The notes beneath the pieces were generated by a model that was given only the letters and a program-made list of their open reading frames with translations, had not been told where the DNA came from and did no database searches. DNA of 64,000 nucleotides, from contig JAUZSF010000015.1 of NCBI GenBank assembly GCA_030949705.1, positions 81,409 to 145,408 on the forward strand. The letters run 5' to 3'. Source of the DNA: Robiginitomaculum sp. (lineage in GTDB: Bacteria > Pseudomonadota > Alphaproteobacteria > Caulobacterales > Maricaulaceae). Positions 8,847-18,583 of the stretch are shown one piece after another (position 1 is the stretch's first letter; every line of letters begins with the position of its first letter). The translations under genes and the position numbers were made by a program.

Positions 8847-10190
8847 TCATATCAAGGCCCGCAGGCGCGGCCCGTGTTTCAAATCCAACACAAGTGATGT
8901 GATCGCCCAGACCAGCGCATCGACACGATCGGGACTGTTTGTTGCGGTAAACTCGACGGCGCCAAAGGTGCACATTTGATCTTCCAACAAGGCAAAGCGT
9001 CCGCAATGTTGCACCCGCCCCTGTTCATAAAGTGCGGCCACCGGCGTGGCCCGCACATGTTTTGCCCGGCTGGCATGGACCAGTTTTATCGGCGCGTCCG
9101 GATTGGCCAGCCCCAATACCGTGCGCACCATTTCCCCGCCCTGATTGGCCTCGGCAACGATCTCATCGGCATCAAAATCCTCATAGGCCTGCATGGCGGC
9201 TCGTGCCCAGGCTTCGGGGTGCACGCCCTGTACTGTGCGGTCCGCCAGCACCCAGGCATGGGCGCAGCCCGCCCGACGGGTCATCCCGGCGACAATAATG
9301 CCGCATTCGGCGGCCCTAGCCCCGACACTGGCCGGTGGATCCACGGCAACCACAATGCGTTCCATTGCGGGCGCGCTGGTACAAAAAGTGGCCGCGATCT
9401 GATCGCGGTTCCACAGCGCCCCGGTCGGATCCTCAACCAGCTCACCGTTCAGTTCCTGACGTCCCAGCAAGGTCCCGCCATAGCGACTTTCCACCTCCTG
9501 AACAAAACTGTCCGGCAACAGCCGGTTATCGCAGGTTCTGGCCCGGCTGGTGACCGTCAAAGGATCGCTCAGCATTTGTCTTAACGGCTCTATGGGCCGG
9601 GGCGTGGTGGTTACCACCATCCGAGGAGACTTTCCCAGCCGCAGACCAAAGCGCAGCATGTCTCTGGTTTTGTCTATGTGGGTCCAACTGCAAAACTCAT
9701 CACACCAGGCACTTTCAAATTGTGGCCCGCGCAGAGAATCCGGATCCTCCGACGAGAAAATGTAGGCCACGGCCCCATTTGGCCATTCCAGACGCCGCCG
9801 CGAAGACGAAAACACTGGCCTTCGGTCCGCCGCACTGCAACGGCGCAGGCCGGAATCCCCCTCAATCATAACTTCTCTGGCGTCCAGCAGGGTCGGTGCA
9901 ACCAATGCCACCCGATGACATCCCCGTCCTCCCAGTGGACTATTGCCCTCGATTTGCGCTCTGATCCATTCCGCCCCGGCGCGGGTTTTACCGCTGCCCC
10001 GTCCGCCCATTAACAACCAGGTTTTCCACGCCCCCGGAGGCGGCAATTGGTTTTCCCTGGCCCAAAACGGCCAATATCCGGCCAGATATCGTAATTGCGC
10101 CGGGCTTAGCGATTGCACAAATGCCCGTATTTTTTGCGGCCCCAGACGCGTGATATATTCTGCACACAACACCTGCGTATGGTCTGCCAA
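8847..10190 (-). CDS. GTA terminase large subunit (g2)
   Basis: A 447-residue DNA-packaging motor protein. The N-terminal ATPase domain has a Walker A motif GGRGSGKT at residues 62-69 and a Walker B-like SAWCDEF with D164/E165. The C-terminal RNase H-like nuclease domain has its first acidic ligand in VVAVDPPASVG (D284). GTA terminases package roughly headful fragments of host DNA without strong sequence specificity. This is the first recognisable gene of the cluster; no small terminase (g1) lies directly upstream. Confidence 0.93.
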   Translation of the reverse strand: MADHTQVLCAEYITRLGPQKIRAFVQSLSPAQLRYLAGYWPFWARENQLPPPGAWKTWLLMGGRGSGKTRAGAEWIRAQIEGNSPLGGRGCHRVALVAPTLLDAREVMIEGDSGLRRCSAADRRPVFSSSRRRLEWPNGAVAYIFSSEDPDSLRGPQFESAWCDEFCSWTHIDKTRDMLRFGLRLGKSPRMVVTTTPRPIEPLRQMLSDPLTVTSRARTCDNRLLPDSFVQEVESRYGGTLLGRQELNGELVEDPTGALWNRDQIAATFCTSAPAMERIVVAVDPPASVGARAAECGIIVAGMTRRAGCAHAWVLADRTVQGVHPEAWARAAMQAYEDFDADEIVAEANQGGEMVRTVLGLANPDAPIKLVHASRAKHVRATPVAALYEQGRVQHCGRFALLEDQMCTFGAVEFTATNSPDRVDALVWAITSLVLDLKHGPRLRALI

Positions 10191-10441
10191 AGGCGCACTC
10201 CCTCGAGAGCCCGCCTACCCTCGTTTAGTATTCATGATCATATGGTCCATACGGTCGAGAATTGCCGCGACACAGTCTTATGAACGTGCCGGGCCGCATT
10301 TCCTGACCATGCCTGAAGTCTACCCGACCAGCGTCACCGTTGGTTTTCTTTTTAAGATAGCCAAAATAGAGATTTAATATCTGATGGTTATGGATTTACA
10401 AAAGTAGGGATGTTGATCTTTATCCCCGCTTTGTCGCCAAT
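10191..10441. other. Intergenic leader upstream of the GTA cluster, no gene seen
   Basis: About 250 nt separate the terminase start from the end of the cysteine-cluster gene. No convincing coding frame on the minus strand would encode the small terminase (g1) normally found here. The stretch at 10350-10440 is more AT-rich than its surroundings and is the likely place for the GTA promoter. I cannot name specific promoter elements with confidence. Confidence 0.5.
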
Positions 10442-10900
10442 TCAGCCCTCGCCCGGCCAAACAATGAGATAATTCTCAACATCATCGGGGGAAATATCGG
10501 CTTCGCTGACCGTGCGATCCCGCACCGACATGCCAGCCTGGTGAATGCTTTCCGGATTGCCGGTAATAAGGGGGTGCCAGGGGGGCAGATCAAAGCCTTC
10601 AAAGACCAGACGATAAGCACAGGTTTTGGGCATCCAGTCCAACGAGCCCAGATTATCAGGCGTCAGGCTGACACAATCGGGAACCCGGACACAGCGATTG
10701 GCATAATCCGTACAACGGCACTCTGTGCGGTTGAAAAATTTACAGGCAATATTGGTGTCAGCAATTTTACCGGTGTCTTCATCTTCCAGACGGATCATGC
10801 AACATTTGCCACAACCATCGCAAAGAGATTCCCATTCTTCATGAGTCATATCATCGAGGGCTTTGGTGCGCCAGAATGGATTGGGCTGAAACGTGTTCAT
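10442..10900 (-). CDS. YcgN/UPF0260 family cysteine-cluster protein
   Basis: A 152-residue protein of the UPF0260 (YcgN) family. Conserved cysteines form the putative metal-binding set: CDGCGKCC near residue 28, then CKFFN, CRCTDYANRC and PDCVSLTP. The family is widespread in proteobacteria and its biochemical role is not established. The gene is divergent from the PBP1A gene on the other side and lies upstream of the GTA cluster on the same strand, 250 nt away, so it is unlikely to be part of that cluster. Confidence 0.9.
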   Translation of the reverse strand: MNTFQPNPFWRTKALDDMTHEEWESLCDGCGKCCMIRLEDEDTGKIADTNIACKFFNRTECRCTDYANRCVRVPDCVSLTPDNLGSLDWMPKTCAYRLVFEGFDLPPWHPLITGNPESIHQAGMSVRDRTVSEADISPDDVENYLIVWPGEG

Positions 10901-10961
10901 AAGTGTTATGGTATTTACTGCTGATCAAATTCTTGCCGTTATTAAGTGCTCTTGGTGAACC

Positions 10962-12908
10962 ATGCCAGCTTTTCGCGCCGATATTTTAAATACAGAAGAA
11001 AACAAACGCAGCATCCGGCTGAAATGGATCGGCGCGACGGCCTTGTTTTTTCTCATCCTGATGGCATTGGGCGCCTTGATAATCTGGCGTCATTTTTTTG
11101 CAGACATCCCCTCTCTGCCCACCGATTTGAACCAGTTATGGACCATGGAACGCGCGCCTTCATTGGTGCTGCAGGATAAAGAGGGCAAACCATTGGCCTC
11201 TCGCGGGCCACGCTATGGTCACGAAGTCAAACTGGCAGACCTGCCCATCTATGTGCCCCAGGCCTTTATGGCCATCGAAGATCAGCGGTTTTACGAACAT
11301 AACGGCATTGATGTACGCGCCATCACCCGGGCAGCTCTGGTCAATGCCCGTGCGGGAAGAACCGTGCAGGGTGGCTCGACAATCACCCAGCAATTGATCA
11401 AACTCTTGTTTCTGACGCCCCGGCAAACCTTCAAGCGCAAGGTGCAGGAAATGTGGCTGGCCATGGCGCTGGACAAGCGATTGAGCAAATCCGACATTCT
11501 GGGGCTGTATCTGAACCGGGTTTATTTTGGCAGTGGCGCCTATGGCATTGATGCCGCTGCCCAGCATTATTTTTCAAAACCTGCCGCCGAATTGACCTTG
11601 CCCGAGGCGGCCCTGTTGGCGGCCTTACCCAAGGCCCCCAGCCGTCTGGCCCCGGACCAGAACCGCGAAATGGCACAAAAGCGCGCCAATCTGGTGCTGC
11701 GGACGATGAAAGACGCAGGCTATATCACCGACGAACAAGCCCAATTGGCACTATCCGAACCACCTGAACTGAAACTGCGGGACCGCACGAACAGCTATGG
11801 CTATATTTTTGACATGGTCACCAAAGACGTACAGGCGCTGGCCGGCAGCAGCGCCAAAGACCTGGTCATCACTTCAACCATTGATCACAGCCTGCAAGAT
11901 ACAGCGCGGCAAATCCTGCAAAAGGCATTAGAGAAAAACCAGAAGGCCCTGAAAGTCAGTCAGGGAGCCATCATCGTTCTGGACATGAAGGGGGCTATCC
12001 GGGCACTGGTAGGCGGGCGTTCCTATGATGAAAGTAAATTCAACCGCGCCACCCAGGCTTTGCGGCAACCGGGGTCGGCCTTCAAGCCCTTTGTCTTTGC
12101 CGCTGCCTTTGAAAAAGGCATTGATGTGGATGCGGTGCGGTATGATGAACCGGTCGAAATTGAGGGTTGGGCACCGCAAAACTATGGTGGAAAATTCCGT
12201 GGCCGGGTCACCCTGCGTGATGCGTTCAAGCGCTCTATCAATACGGTGGCGGTACAGTTGACCGAGGAAGTCACCCCCGCCGCCGTGACGGCCCTGGCCA
12301 TACGCTTTGGCATTCGTGAAGACCTCAAACCATTGCCTTCCATTGCGCTTGGCGCACAGGAAGTCAATTTGCTGGAACTGACCCGCGCCTATGGCGTGTT
12401 TGCCAATGACGGGGCCTTTCACTCTACCTATCTGATCAGCGATATTGAAACCACGCGGGGGGAAAAACTCTATACACGCCCACCGATCCCGCCGGTGCAG
12501 GTATATGAAACCGCTCTGGCGCGCAAAATGACCTCGCTGATGCAGGAGGTTATTCTGGATGGCACCGGGCGCAGGGCGGCTCTGCGCGGCGGGCGACCCG
12601 CCGCTGGGAAAACCGGTACCAGCCAGAATTGGCGAGATGCCTGGTTTGTGGGTTATAGCGCCGATTACATTATTGGCGTCTGGATCGGTAATGATGACAG
12701 CAGCCCGATGAAACGGGTTACCGGCGGCGGTCTGCCGGCCAGAATATGGCGTGACATCATGACCAAGGCTGAAACCGGCAAGCCCATACGGGCGCTCAAT
12801 GCCCCTCCGCCCCATTTGCGCTCTGAAACCGATGAAAAACTGGCCGCCTTTTACAGCAGCCTGGGCGAAGCCTTTGCCCAGGCGGCCAGACCGGATGAGG
12901 CGCAATAA
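10962..12908 (+). CDS. Penicillin-binding protein 1A family, bifunctional transglycosylase/transpeptidase
   Basis: A 648-residue class A penicillin-binding protein that polymerises and cross-links peptidoglycan in the periplasm. A membrane anchor lies at about residues 22-45. The glycosyltransferase family 51 domain follows, with catalytic E106 in AIEDQRFYEH and GGSTITQQLIKLLF. The transpeptidase domain has the nucleophile S372 in PGSAFKP, the SxN motif in KRSINTVAVQ, and K550 in GKTGTSQNW. It is shorter than E. coli PBP1a because the inserted OB domain is small. It may be co-transcribed with the DUF2336 gene 75 nt downstream. Confidence 0.93.
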   Translation: MPAFRADILNTEENKRSIRLKWIGATALFFLILMALGALIIWRHFFADIPSLPTDLNQLWTMERAPSLVLQDKEGKPLASRGPRYGHEVKLADLPIYVPQAFMAIEDQRFYEHNGIDVRAITRAALVNARAGRTVQGGSTITQQLIKLLFLTPRQTFKRKVQEMWLAMALDKRLSKSDILGLYLNRVYFGSGAYGIDAAAQHYFSKPAAELTLPEAALLAALPKAPSRLAPDQNREMAQKRANLVLRTMKDAGYITDEQAQLALSEPPELKLRDRTNSYGYIFDMVTKDVQALAGSSAKDLVITSTIDHSLQDTARQILQKALEKNQKALKVSQGAIIVLDMKGAIRALVGGRSYDESKFNRATQALRQPGSAFKPFVFAAAFEKGIDVDAVRYDEPVEIEGWAPQNYGGKFRGRVTLRDAFKRSINTVAVQLTEEVTPAAVTALAIRFGIREDLKPLPSIALGAQEVNLLELTRAYGVFANDGAFHSTYLISDIETTRGEKLYTRPPIPPVQVYETALARKMTSLMQEVILDGTGRRAALRGGRPAAGKTGTSQNWRDAWFVGYSADYIIGVWIGNDDSSPMKRVTGGGLPARIWRDIMTKAETGKPIRALNAPPPHLRSETDEKLAAFYSSLGEAFAQAARPDEAQ

Positions 12909-12983
12909 CAGGGCAAACTTAAGCTTATTTTAGCACATAAACTGCACAATCAATGGACTGCCTCTCATAGGGTCCAGGGTATA

Positions 12984-14084
12984 ATGATGACGGATCGGTC
13001 CAAACCACTTTCGCGCCTTTTGGATCTGGCACACGAAAAGTCCAGCGTGCGGCGGCGGGAATTACTCAGAGACGTAACTGACCTCTTTTTTGAAGACGAA
13101 AAACCGCATTCGGATGTTCTTACCCATCATTTTGATGAGGTCTTATCAACCATCACCGCTGAAATGGATGTGGAAATCCGCAAAGAAATTGCCAACCGCT
13201 TTGCCAAATCCAGCCAGGCCCCCATCGGCCTGATCGGAAAATTCGCCAATGATGACATCGAAGTGGCCGCCCCTGTGCTTCAACACTCGCCCGTACTGAG
13301 CGACGGCGAGCTTGCTAAACTGGTTAGTGATCATGGTCAGGCCCATATGCGCGCCATATCCAGCCGCCCGACCCTGAGTGAGACCGTGACCGGTGCGATT
13401 GTCGCCAATGGCGATACACAAACGCTTGTCACCTTGACCCAAAACCAGGGGGCACAGTTTTCACGCGAAAGCATGGAAACCCTGGTCAATAAATCCGAAA
13501 CCGAAACAGACCTGCAATCACCACTGGTCAATCACCAGGCGCTGCCCCCTGATTTGCTCAACGATATGTATTTCTTTGTCGAAGAACGCCTGCGCAAACG
13601 TATTATTGAACGCAATCAGGAAACACCTCCCGAAGAGCTGGAGCGCGCCTTTGCGATGGCCAAAAAACGGATATGTGGATCCACGGCCCTGCCAGCAGAC
13701 TATGCAGAGGCCGTGCGCTATATCGAGGCACAAAAACTGCGCAAACAGGTCAGCCCTGTTCTGCTGGCCAAATTGGCTCGTAATGGCGACCAGACACGGT
13801 TCTTACTGGCATTCGGAGAATTGACCGGCCTGGACTTTGAGACCGCCTGCCGTGTCTGGGAACCGGGCAAAACCGAAGCCGTTGCCATTGTCTGCAAAGC
13901 CAGCGACCTGCCAAGGGATCTCTTTGCCACTTTGGTGGTTTTGATGTGTAAGGACGGCAGCAAAGATATATCCGACATTCAATCGCTTGGGCAGGTCTAT
14001 GAGGACATCCCCAAAGCGGTGGCAGAACGCACCTTGCGGTTCTGGAAAATGCGCAAACATGCCAAGGCAACGGATGCAGCCTGA
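12984..14084 (+). CDS. DUF2336 domain-containing protein
   Basis: A 366-residue cytoplasmic protein of the DUF2336 family, largely restricted to alphaproteobacteria and of unknown function. It is predicted to be all-helical and repeat-like (HEAT-like). Typical segments are RRRELLRDVTDLFFEDEKPH near the N-terminus and repeated LVNHQALPPDLLNDMYFFVE-type helices in the middle. No signal peptide, membrane segment or catalytic motif is visible. It lies 75 nt downstream of the PBP1A gene, on the same strand. Confidence 0.8.
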   Translation: MMTDRSKPLSRLLDLAHEKSSVRRRELLRDVTDLFFEDEKPHSDVLTHHFDEVLSTITAEMDVEIRKEIANRFAKSSQAPIGLIGKFANDDIEVAAPVLQHSPVLSDGELAKLVSDHGQAHMRAISSRPTLSETVTGAIVANGDTQTLVTLTQNQGAQFSRESMETLVNKSETETDLQSPLVNHQALPPDLLNDMYFFVEERLRKRIIERNQETPPEELERAFAMAKKRICGSTALPADYAEAVRYIEAQKLRKQVSPVLLAKLARNGDQTRFLLAFGELTGLDFETACRVWEPGKTEAVAIVCKASDLPRDLFATLVVLMCKDGSKDISDIQSLGQVYEDIPKAVAERTLRFWKMRKHAKATDAA

Positions 14085-14113
14085 AGCCAGCGCAAAGCTT
14101 GTGTCGATACGCA

Positions 14114-14141
14114 TTGACATGCACACATCTCACGTTAGATT
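14114..14141 (+). promoter_or_regulatory. Candidate housekeeping (sigma-70) promoter for rpsD
   Basis: A perfect -35 hexamer TTGACA at 14114-14119 is followed, after 16 nt, by TAGATT at 14136-14141, which matches four of six -10 bases. It lies about 120 nt upstream of the rpsD start, leaving room for a leader. No transcript evidence is available. Confidence 0.5.
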
Positions 14142-14262
14142 GCGCCGCCTTTCACATATCCTGTGAACAGACACCTTATGACGGGTAGCCGCCAAGTCCG
14201 CCGTTGCAATCGCATTTTTCAAGGAAAAAATGCCGGACCGCGACACGAATAAAGGGACAGCC

Positions 14263-14880
14263 ATGTCCAAACGTCACACACAAAAATACAAAATTGACCG
14301 CCGCATGGGCGAAAATATTTGGGGTCGCCCCAAAAGCCCGGTGAACAAACGCTCCTACGGCCCGGGCCAACACGGCCAGCGCCGCAAGGGCAAAATGTCA
14401 GACTTTGGTCTGCAACTGATGGCCAAGCAAAAGCTCAAAGGCTATTACGGCAACATTTCGGAAAAACAGTTCCGCAACATTTATGGTGTTGCCCAACGCC
14501 GCAAAGGCAATACGGCTGAAAATCTGATTGGCCTGTTGGAATCTCGCCTGGACGCCATTGTTTATCGCGCCAAATTTGTACCTACGGTTTTTGCCGCGCG
14601 GCAATTCGTCAACCATGGACACGTGATGGTAAATGGCAAAAAGGTCAACATCCCCAGCTATCGTTGTCAGCCTGGCGATGTCATCCAGATCCGCGAAAAA
14701 TCCCGCTCCATGGCGTTGGTGCTCGAAGCCCTGGACAGCCCGGAACGCGATCTGCCTGATTATATCGAAGTTGAGGGCAAGCATATGACCGCCACGTACT
14801 TGCGCGTGCCAGAACTGGCCGATGTGCCGTATCCCGTTAAAATGGAACCAAATCTGGTCGTCGAATTTTACACGTCCTGA
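14263..14880 (+). CDS. rpsD: 30S ribosomal protein S4
   Basis: A 205-residue S4, a primary 16S rRNA-binding protein of the small subunit. The start at 14263 ([20 protein letters not shown]) is chosen over the upstream ATG at 14230 because AAAGGGA precedes it at proper spacing and the protein then has the usual alphaproteobacterial length. The S4 RNA-binding domain is visible in [19 protein letters not shown] and [20 protein letters not shown]. The gene stands alone, as is common in this class, with its own candidate promoter and a strong terminator. Confidence 0.97.
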   Translation: MSKRHTQKYKIDRRMGENIWGRPKSPVNKRSYGPGQHGQRRKGKMSDFGLQLMAKQKLKGYYGNISEKQFRNIYGVAQRRKGNTAENLIGLLESRLDAIVYRAKFVPTVFAARQFVNHGHVMVNGKKVNIPSYRCQPGDVIQIREKSRSMALVLEALDSPERDLPDYIEVEGKHMTATYLRVPELADVPYPVKMEPNLVVEFYTS

Positions 14881-14899
14881 TCATTTGGATGCAGACAAC

Positions 14900-14930
14900 A
14901 AAAAGGGGATCCGATGGATCCCCTTTTTTA
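14900..14930. terminator. Rho-independent terminator after rpsD (also faces grxD)
   Basis: A 13-bp stem (AAAAAGGGGATCC paired with GGATCCCCTTTTT) with a 3-nt loop is followed by a T-tract. Because A-rich and T-rich flanks are symmetrical it can act on both strands, ending rpsD on plus and grxD on minus. Confidence 0.9.
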
Positions 14931-14949
14931 TTGGATAAATTTAGGAAAT

Positions 14950-15288
14950 TTACGCTGCGTCGGTCAAAACGCCCTTTTCCCGCAACAGGGTTTTCAACTC
15001 GCCGCTTTCAAACATTTCGCGCATAATATCGCTGCCACCGACAAACTCGCCTTTGACATAAAGCTGTGGAATGGTGGGCCATTGCGCGTACTCTTTAATG
15101 CCTTCGCGCACCGCCATGTCTTCCAGAACATTTTCGGCTTTATATTCCACGCCAGTAATTTCGAGTATTTTGGTCGCCATGGAAGAAAAACCGCATTGTG
15201 GGAATACCGGCGTGCCTTTCATGTACAAGACGACATCATTATTTTCTACGGTGTCTTTGATATGATCAATAACGGCTTGATCGGTCAT
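14950..15288 (-). CDS. grxD: Monothiol glutaredoxin, Grx4 type
   Basis: A 112-residue monothiol glutaredoxin with the CGFS active site (C32 in PQCGFSS) and the KGTPVFP approach strand. TIPQLYVKGEFVGGSDIMRE holds the cis-Pro and glutathione-binding region. These proteins bind a [2Fe-2S] cluster as a dimer, or with BolA, and carry clusters to target proteins. A BolA gene lies in the same strand run about 860 nt upstream, separated by an aldo/keto reductase, which fits a functional link. The stop faces the bidirectional terminator after rpsD. Confidence 0.95.
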   Translation of the reverse strand: MTDQAVIDHIKDTVENNDVVLYMKGTPVFPQCGFSSMATKILEITGVEYKAENVLEDMAVREGIKEYAQWPTIPQLYVKGEFVGGSDIMREMFESGELKTLLREKGVLTDAA

Positions 15289-15327
15289 GGCCAGAAGTCC
15301 TTTGTGAAATGAAATTGCTTCGTAGAG

Positions 15328-16146
15328 CTAGGTATTCGGGTCTGTTTCGTCAAGCACCCCAAGTGCTTCTTGTAAATGTGCAGACCGCGTGGTTGAAACC
15401 ATCACCACATCGGCTAGGCCTGCATTAAGCGTATGCCGCAAGGCCTCTTTTGCCGAACGCTCTGGTTTTGCAAACATTCCCTGACGAAACGCCCGCGCCC
15501 CATACCATAAATCCGCCGCCGAGCGCGGCAGGCGCAGCCCGGCGCTGGCGCCTGTGAGCACCTCTATACCAATAATGCCAATCCCCACAGCCTTTGCCCC
15601 TTCCAGTCTTTGTTGTTCCACGGCCGATAAAGCCCCATGACAGGGAGCCATCAGCAGGTCAAAAATCCCCAGATCGATTGCCGCCTTGATTTCCGGCCCG
15701 CGCCCCGCCATGCCAACAAGGCCGATACGTCCGCGTTCCTTTTCCTGTTGCAGAACCGCCGCCAGATCATCGTTCAATTCCGCCCGGCCCGGGCCATGCA
15801 TGAAAAGGGCATCCACATAATCACACCCCAACCGCGCCAGCGAGCGATCCAGAGAGGCCGTTATGGATGATGGTGAAAAATCCCGGGTTTTATTTTCAAG
15901 CACACCGGCTTTGGTACTGATGAAAACCTGATCGCGGCGAACCTGTTTGATGGCCGCCCCCAGGCGGCGCTCGGCCTCGCCTGCGCCATAGGCCGGACCA
16001 GTATCAAAGGCCGTAATGCCTCCATGAAAGGCCTGCAAGATTAAATCATGGCTGGTGCGGGGTGACACCAGGGGGGTGGCATGAGGCCCGGCGACCCCAA
16101 AGGCAATCCGGCTTAACCCGGATGCGCCCTGCCACGCCTTGTTCAT
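15328..16146 (-). CDS. Aldo/keto reductase family protein
   Basis: A 272-residue TIM-barrel oxidoreductase of the aldo/keto reductase superfamily, probably NADPH-linked. The segment AFDTGPAYGAGEAERRLGAA carries the usual catalytic Asp and Tyr. ISTKAGVLENK carries the catalytic Lys, and DALFMHGPG resembles the conserved His region. The C-terminal cofactor loop is short. Its start overlaps the bolA stop by 4 nt, so it is co-translated with bolA; grxD follows 39 nt downstream. The substrate cannot be predicted. Confidence 0.85.
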   Translation of the reverse strand: MNKAWQGASGLSRIAFGVAGPHATPLVSPRTSHDLILQAFHGGITAFDTGPAYGAGEAERRLGAAIKQVRRDQVFISTKAGVLENKTRDFSPSSITASLDRSLARLGCDYVDALFMHGPGRAELNDDLAAVLQQEKERGRIGLVGMAGRGPEIKAAIDLGIFDLLMAPCHGALSAVEQQRLEGAKAVGIGIIGIEVLTGASAGLRLPRSAADLWYGARAFRQGMFAKPERSAKEALRHTLNAGLADVVMVSTTRSAHLQEALGVLDETDPNT

Positions 16147-16376
16147 TCGCGAGAAGCGGTTTCCAAGGCAAGAGCATGCAATTCACCGCCCATTTTGCCT
16201 TTCAGAGCGGCATAAACCATCTGGTGCTGTTTCACCCGGTTCAGCCCCTCAAAGGCCGACGATATAATGCGGGCCTTATAATGATCGCCGTCCCCGGCCA
16301 GATCAATAATTTCCACCCGGGCATCGGGTATGGCCTCGATAATCATGGCCTCAATATCTTCTGCGCGCATGGCCAT
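16143..16376 (-). CDS. BolA family protein
   Basis: A 77-residue BolA/IbaG-like protein. The family fold is visible in IEAMIIEAIPDARVEIIDLA, and DGDHYKARIISSAFEGLNRV includes the conserved His that helps hold a [2Fe-2S] cluster with a monothiol glutaredoxin. Its helix-turn (KQHQMVYAALKGKMGGELHA) ends in the conserved E-L-H-A-L-A. The start overlaps the purL stop by 1 nt, and grxD is in the same run, supporting a BolA-Grx4 partnership. The gene order purL-bolA-grxD is common in alphaproteobacteria. Confidence 0.93.
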   Translation of the reverse strand: MAMRAEDIEAMIIEAIPDARVEIIDLAGDGDHYKARIISSAFEGLNRVKQHQMVYAALKGKMGGELHALALETASRE

Positions 16377-18583
16377 CAGGCATCCTCCATATATGCGGGT
16401 AACCAGTTTTCATGCTTTTGCGACAGAAGATCAAGCGCCAGCGGCATGGCGTCGCCCAACACCACATCCAAACCCTCCATGGTGCCCACCACCTTGGCAT
16501 CCACACCGGCCTGTTGCGCCTGATCCAACAGGGCGTCCACCGCCCCCGTTTTCACGGCAATAAGATACCGCCCCTGATCTTCACCAAAGAACCAGGCGGC
16601 ATCCGACAGCGTATCACTGGCCATAAGATGGACACCGCAGCGGCTGGCCAAGGCCATATCCGTGGCTGCACAGGCCAGTCCGCCATCGCTTAAGTCATGC
16701 ACCGCATGCACCTGACCACCATGGATCAGCGTACGAACCAGCATGCCGGTGCGGCGTTCCTGTTCCAGATCGATTGGCGGCGGCGCGCCCTCTTCGCGGC
16801 CTTCAATTTCCCGCAAGTTAAGCGAGGCCCCCAGCCAACCAGTGGTTTTCCCCAAGAGAATCAGAGCATCCCCCGCGACGGCACCACCGAAGCCCATGGC
16901 CATAGTGGCATCATCGATCAGGCCAACCCCGCCGATTACCGGCGTGGGCGGGATCGCCGTCCCCGCCGTTTCATTATACAATGAGACATTGCCCGACACG
17001 ACCGGGAAGTCTAATGCCCGGCAAGCCTCGGCCATGCCATCAATGGCCCGGACGAACTGGCCCATGATGTCCGGGCGTTCGGGATTGCCAAAATTCAGGC
17101 AGTCGGTCACCGCCATGGGACTGGCGCCACTGGCAATCAGATTGCGCCAGCATTCGGCCACCGCCTGCTTGCCACCCTCAAAGGGGTTGGCCAGCACATA
17201 GCGGGGCGTACAATCCGAAGACATGGCCAGCGCCTTGTTGGTGTCATGAACACGTACCACCGCCGCATCGGATGCCCCACCAGAGGCCTTCAGGGTGTCG
17301 GCCATCACATGGCGGTCATATTGCTCCCATATCCAGCGCTTGGACGCCATATCCGGGCTTTGCACCAAGCGAAGGAGCGCCTTTGCCGGATCGCCCGGCG
17401 CGATTTCACTGGCATTGATCACCGGCAAAGTGGGTGGCGCCACCCAGGGGCGATCATAATTGGGCGCATCATCGCCCAGCGGCGCAATGGGAATATCGCA
17501 AACCGTTTCACCCTTATGATGCAACACCATATGGCCGGTATCGGTGGTTTTGCCGATCAGGGCAACGTCCAGTTCCCAGCGTTCGAAGATTTCCTGCGCT
17601 TCGCTTTCCTTGCCCGGACGTAATACAATCAGCATGCGTTCCTGACTTTCAGACAGCATCATTTCGACCGGGGTCATATGGGTTTCGCGCTGTGGCACCT
17701 TGTCCAGATCCAGATCGATCCCCACACCACCCTTATCGGCCATTTCAATGGAGGAGGAGGTCAGTCCCGCCGCGCCCATATCCTGAATGGCAACAATGCA
17801 ATTGGTTTGCATCAGCTCCAGACAGGCCTCAATCAGGCGCTTTTCGGTAAACGGGTCACCGACCTGTACCGTGGGGCGCTTGGCCTCGGTCTCGTCATCA
17901 AATTCGGCAGAGGCCATCGTGGCGCCATGGATGCCATCGCGCCCGGTTTTGGCCCCGACATACAAGACCGGATTGCCTGCCCCCTTGGCCGCCGAATAAA
18001 AAATACTGTCCTGTTCGGCAATACCCAAGCACATGGCATTGACCAGAATATTGCCGTCATAACCGGCATGAAAATTGGTTTCGCCGCCAACCGTGGGCAC
18101 GCCAACACAATTGCCATAGCCGCCAATGCCTGCCACCACGCCGGATACCAGCGCGCGGGTTTTAGGATGATCGGGGGATCCAAACCGCAAGGCATTCAAC
18201 AAGGCCACCGGCCGCGCGCCCATGGTGAATACATCGCGCATAATGCCGCCCACCCCGGTGGCCGCGCCTTGATAGGGTTCGATATAGGAGGGGTGGTTGT
18301 GGCTCTCCATTTTGAAAATACAGGCCAGACCATCACCGATATCAATCACCCCGGCATTTTCGCCAGGACCACAAATGACACACGCACCCGTGGTAGGCAG
18401 TTTGCGCAAATGACGCCGCGATGACTTGTACGAACAGTGCTCGGACCACATCACCGAAAAAATACCCAGCTCGGTCTGGTTGGGCGCCCGCCCCAGCCGT
18501 TTGAGGATTACCCCCCATTCGTCTTCGTTCAGTCCCAGGGCCTGCGCCTGTTCATAACTGGCCGGATCCTTTTGCATGCTCAT
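16376..18583 (-). CDS. purL: Phosphoribosylformylglycinamidine synthase subunit PurL
   Basis: A 735-residue small-type PurL, the ATP-dependent synthetase subunit of step 4 in purine biosynthesis. It works with PurQ (glutaminase) and PurS, both encoded directly upstream. Key segments are [20 protein letters not shown] near the N-terminus, [20 protein letters not shown], and [19 protein letters not shown]. Both AIRS-like halves are complete. The start overlaps the purQ stop by 4 nt. Unlike many genes in the window it is unbroken. Confidence 0.97.
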   Translation of the reverse strand: MSMQKDPASYEQAQALGLNEDEWGVILKRLGRAPNQTELGIFSVMWSEHCSYKSSRRHLRKLPTTGACVICGPGENAGVIDIGDGLACIFKMESHNHPSYIEPYQGAATGVGGIMRDVFTMGARPVALLNALRFGSPDHPKTRALVSGVVAGIGGYGNCVGVPTVGGETNFHAGYDGNILVNAMCLGIAEQDSIFYSAAKGAGNPVLYVGAKTGRDGIHGATMASAEFDDETEAKRPTVQVGDPFTEKRLIEACLELMQTNCIVAIQDMGAAGLTSSSIEMADKGGVGIDLDLDKVPQRETHMTPVEMMLSESQERMLIVLRPGKESEAQEIFERWELDVALIGKTTDTGHMVLHHKGETVCDIPIAPLGDDAPNYDRPWVAPPTLPVINASEIAPGDPAKALLRLVQSPDMASKRWIWEQYDRHVMADTLKASGGASDAAVVRVHDTNKALAMSSDCTPRYVLANPFEGGKQAVAECWRNLIASGASPMAVTDCLNFGNPERPDIMGQFVRAIDGMAEACRALDFPVVSGNVSLYNETAGTAIPPTPVIGGVGLIDDATMAMGFGGAVAGDALILLGKTTGWLGASLNLREIEGREEGAPPPIDLEQERRTGMLVRTLIHGGQVHAVHDLSDGGLACAATDMALASRCGVHLMASDTLSDAAWFFGEDQGRYLIAVKTGAVDALLDQAQQAGVDAKVVGTMEGLDVVLGDAMPLALDLLSQKHENWLPAYMEDA

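Noticed and set aside
1..10190. A complete active prophage
   Set aside because: No integrase, repressor, replication or lysis genes are visible, and gene order and content match gene transfer agents.
11928..12905. 325-residue minus-strand frame inside the PBP1A gene
   Set aside because: Antisense shadow of the transpeptidase domain, with no family match and no ribosome binding site.
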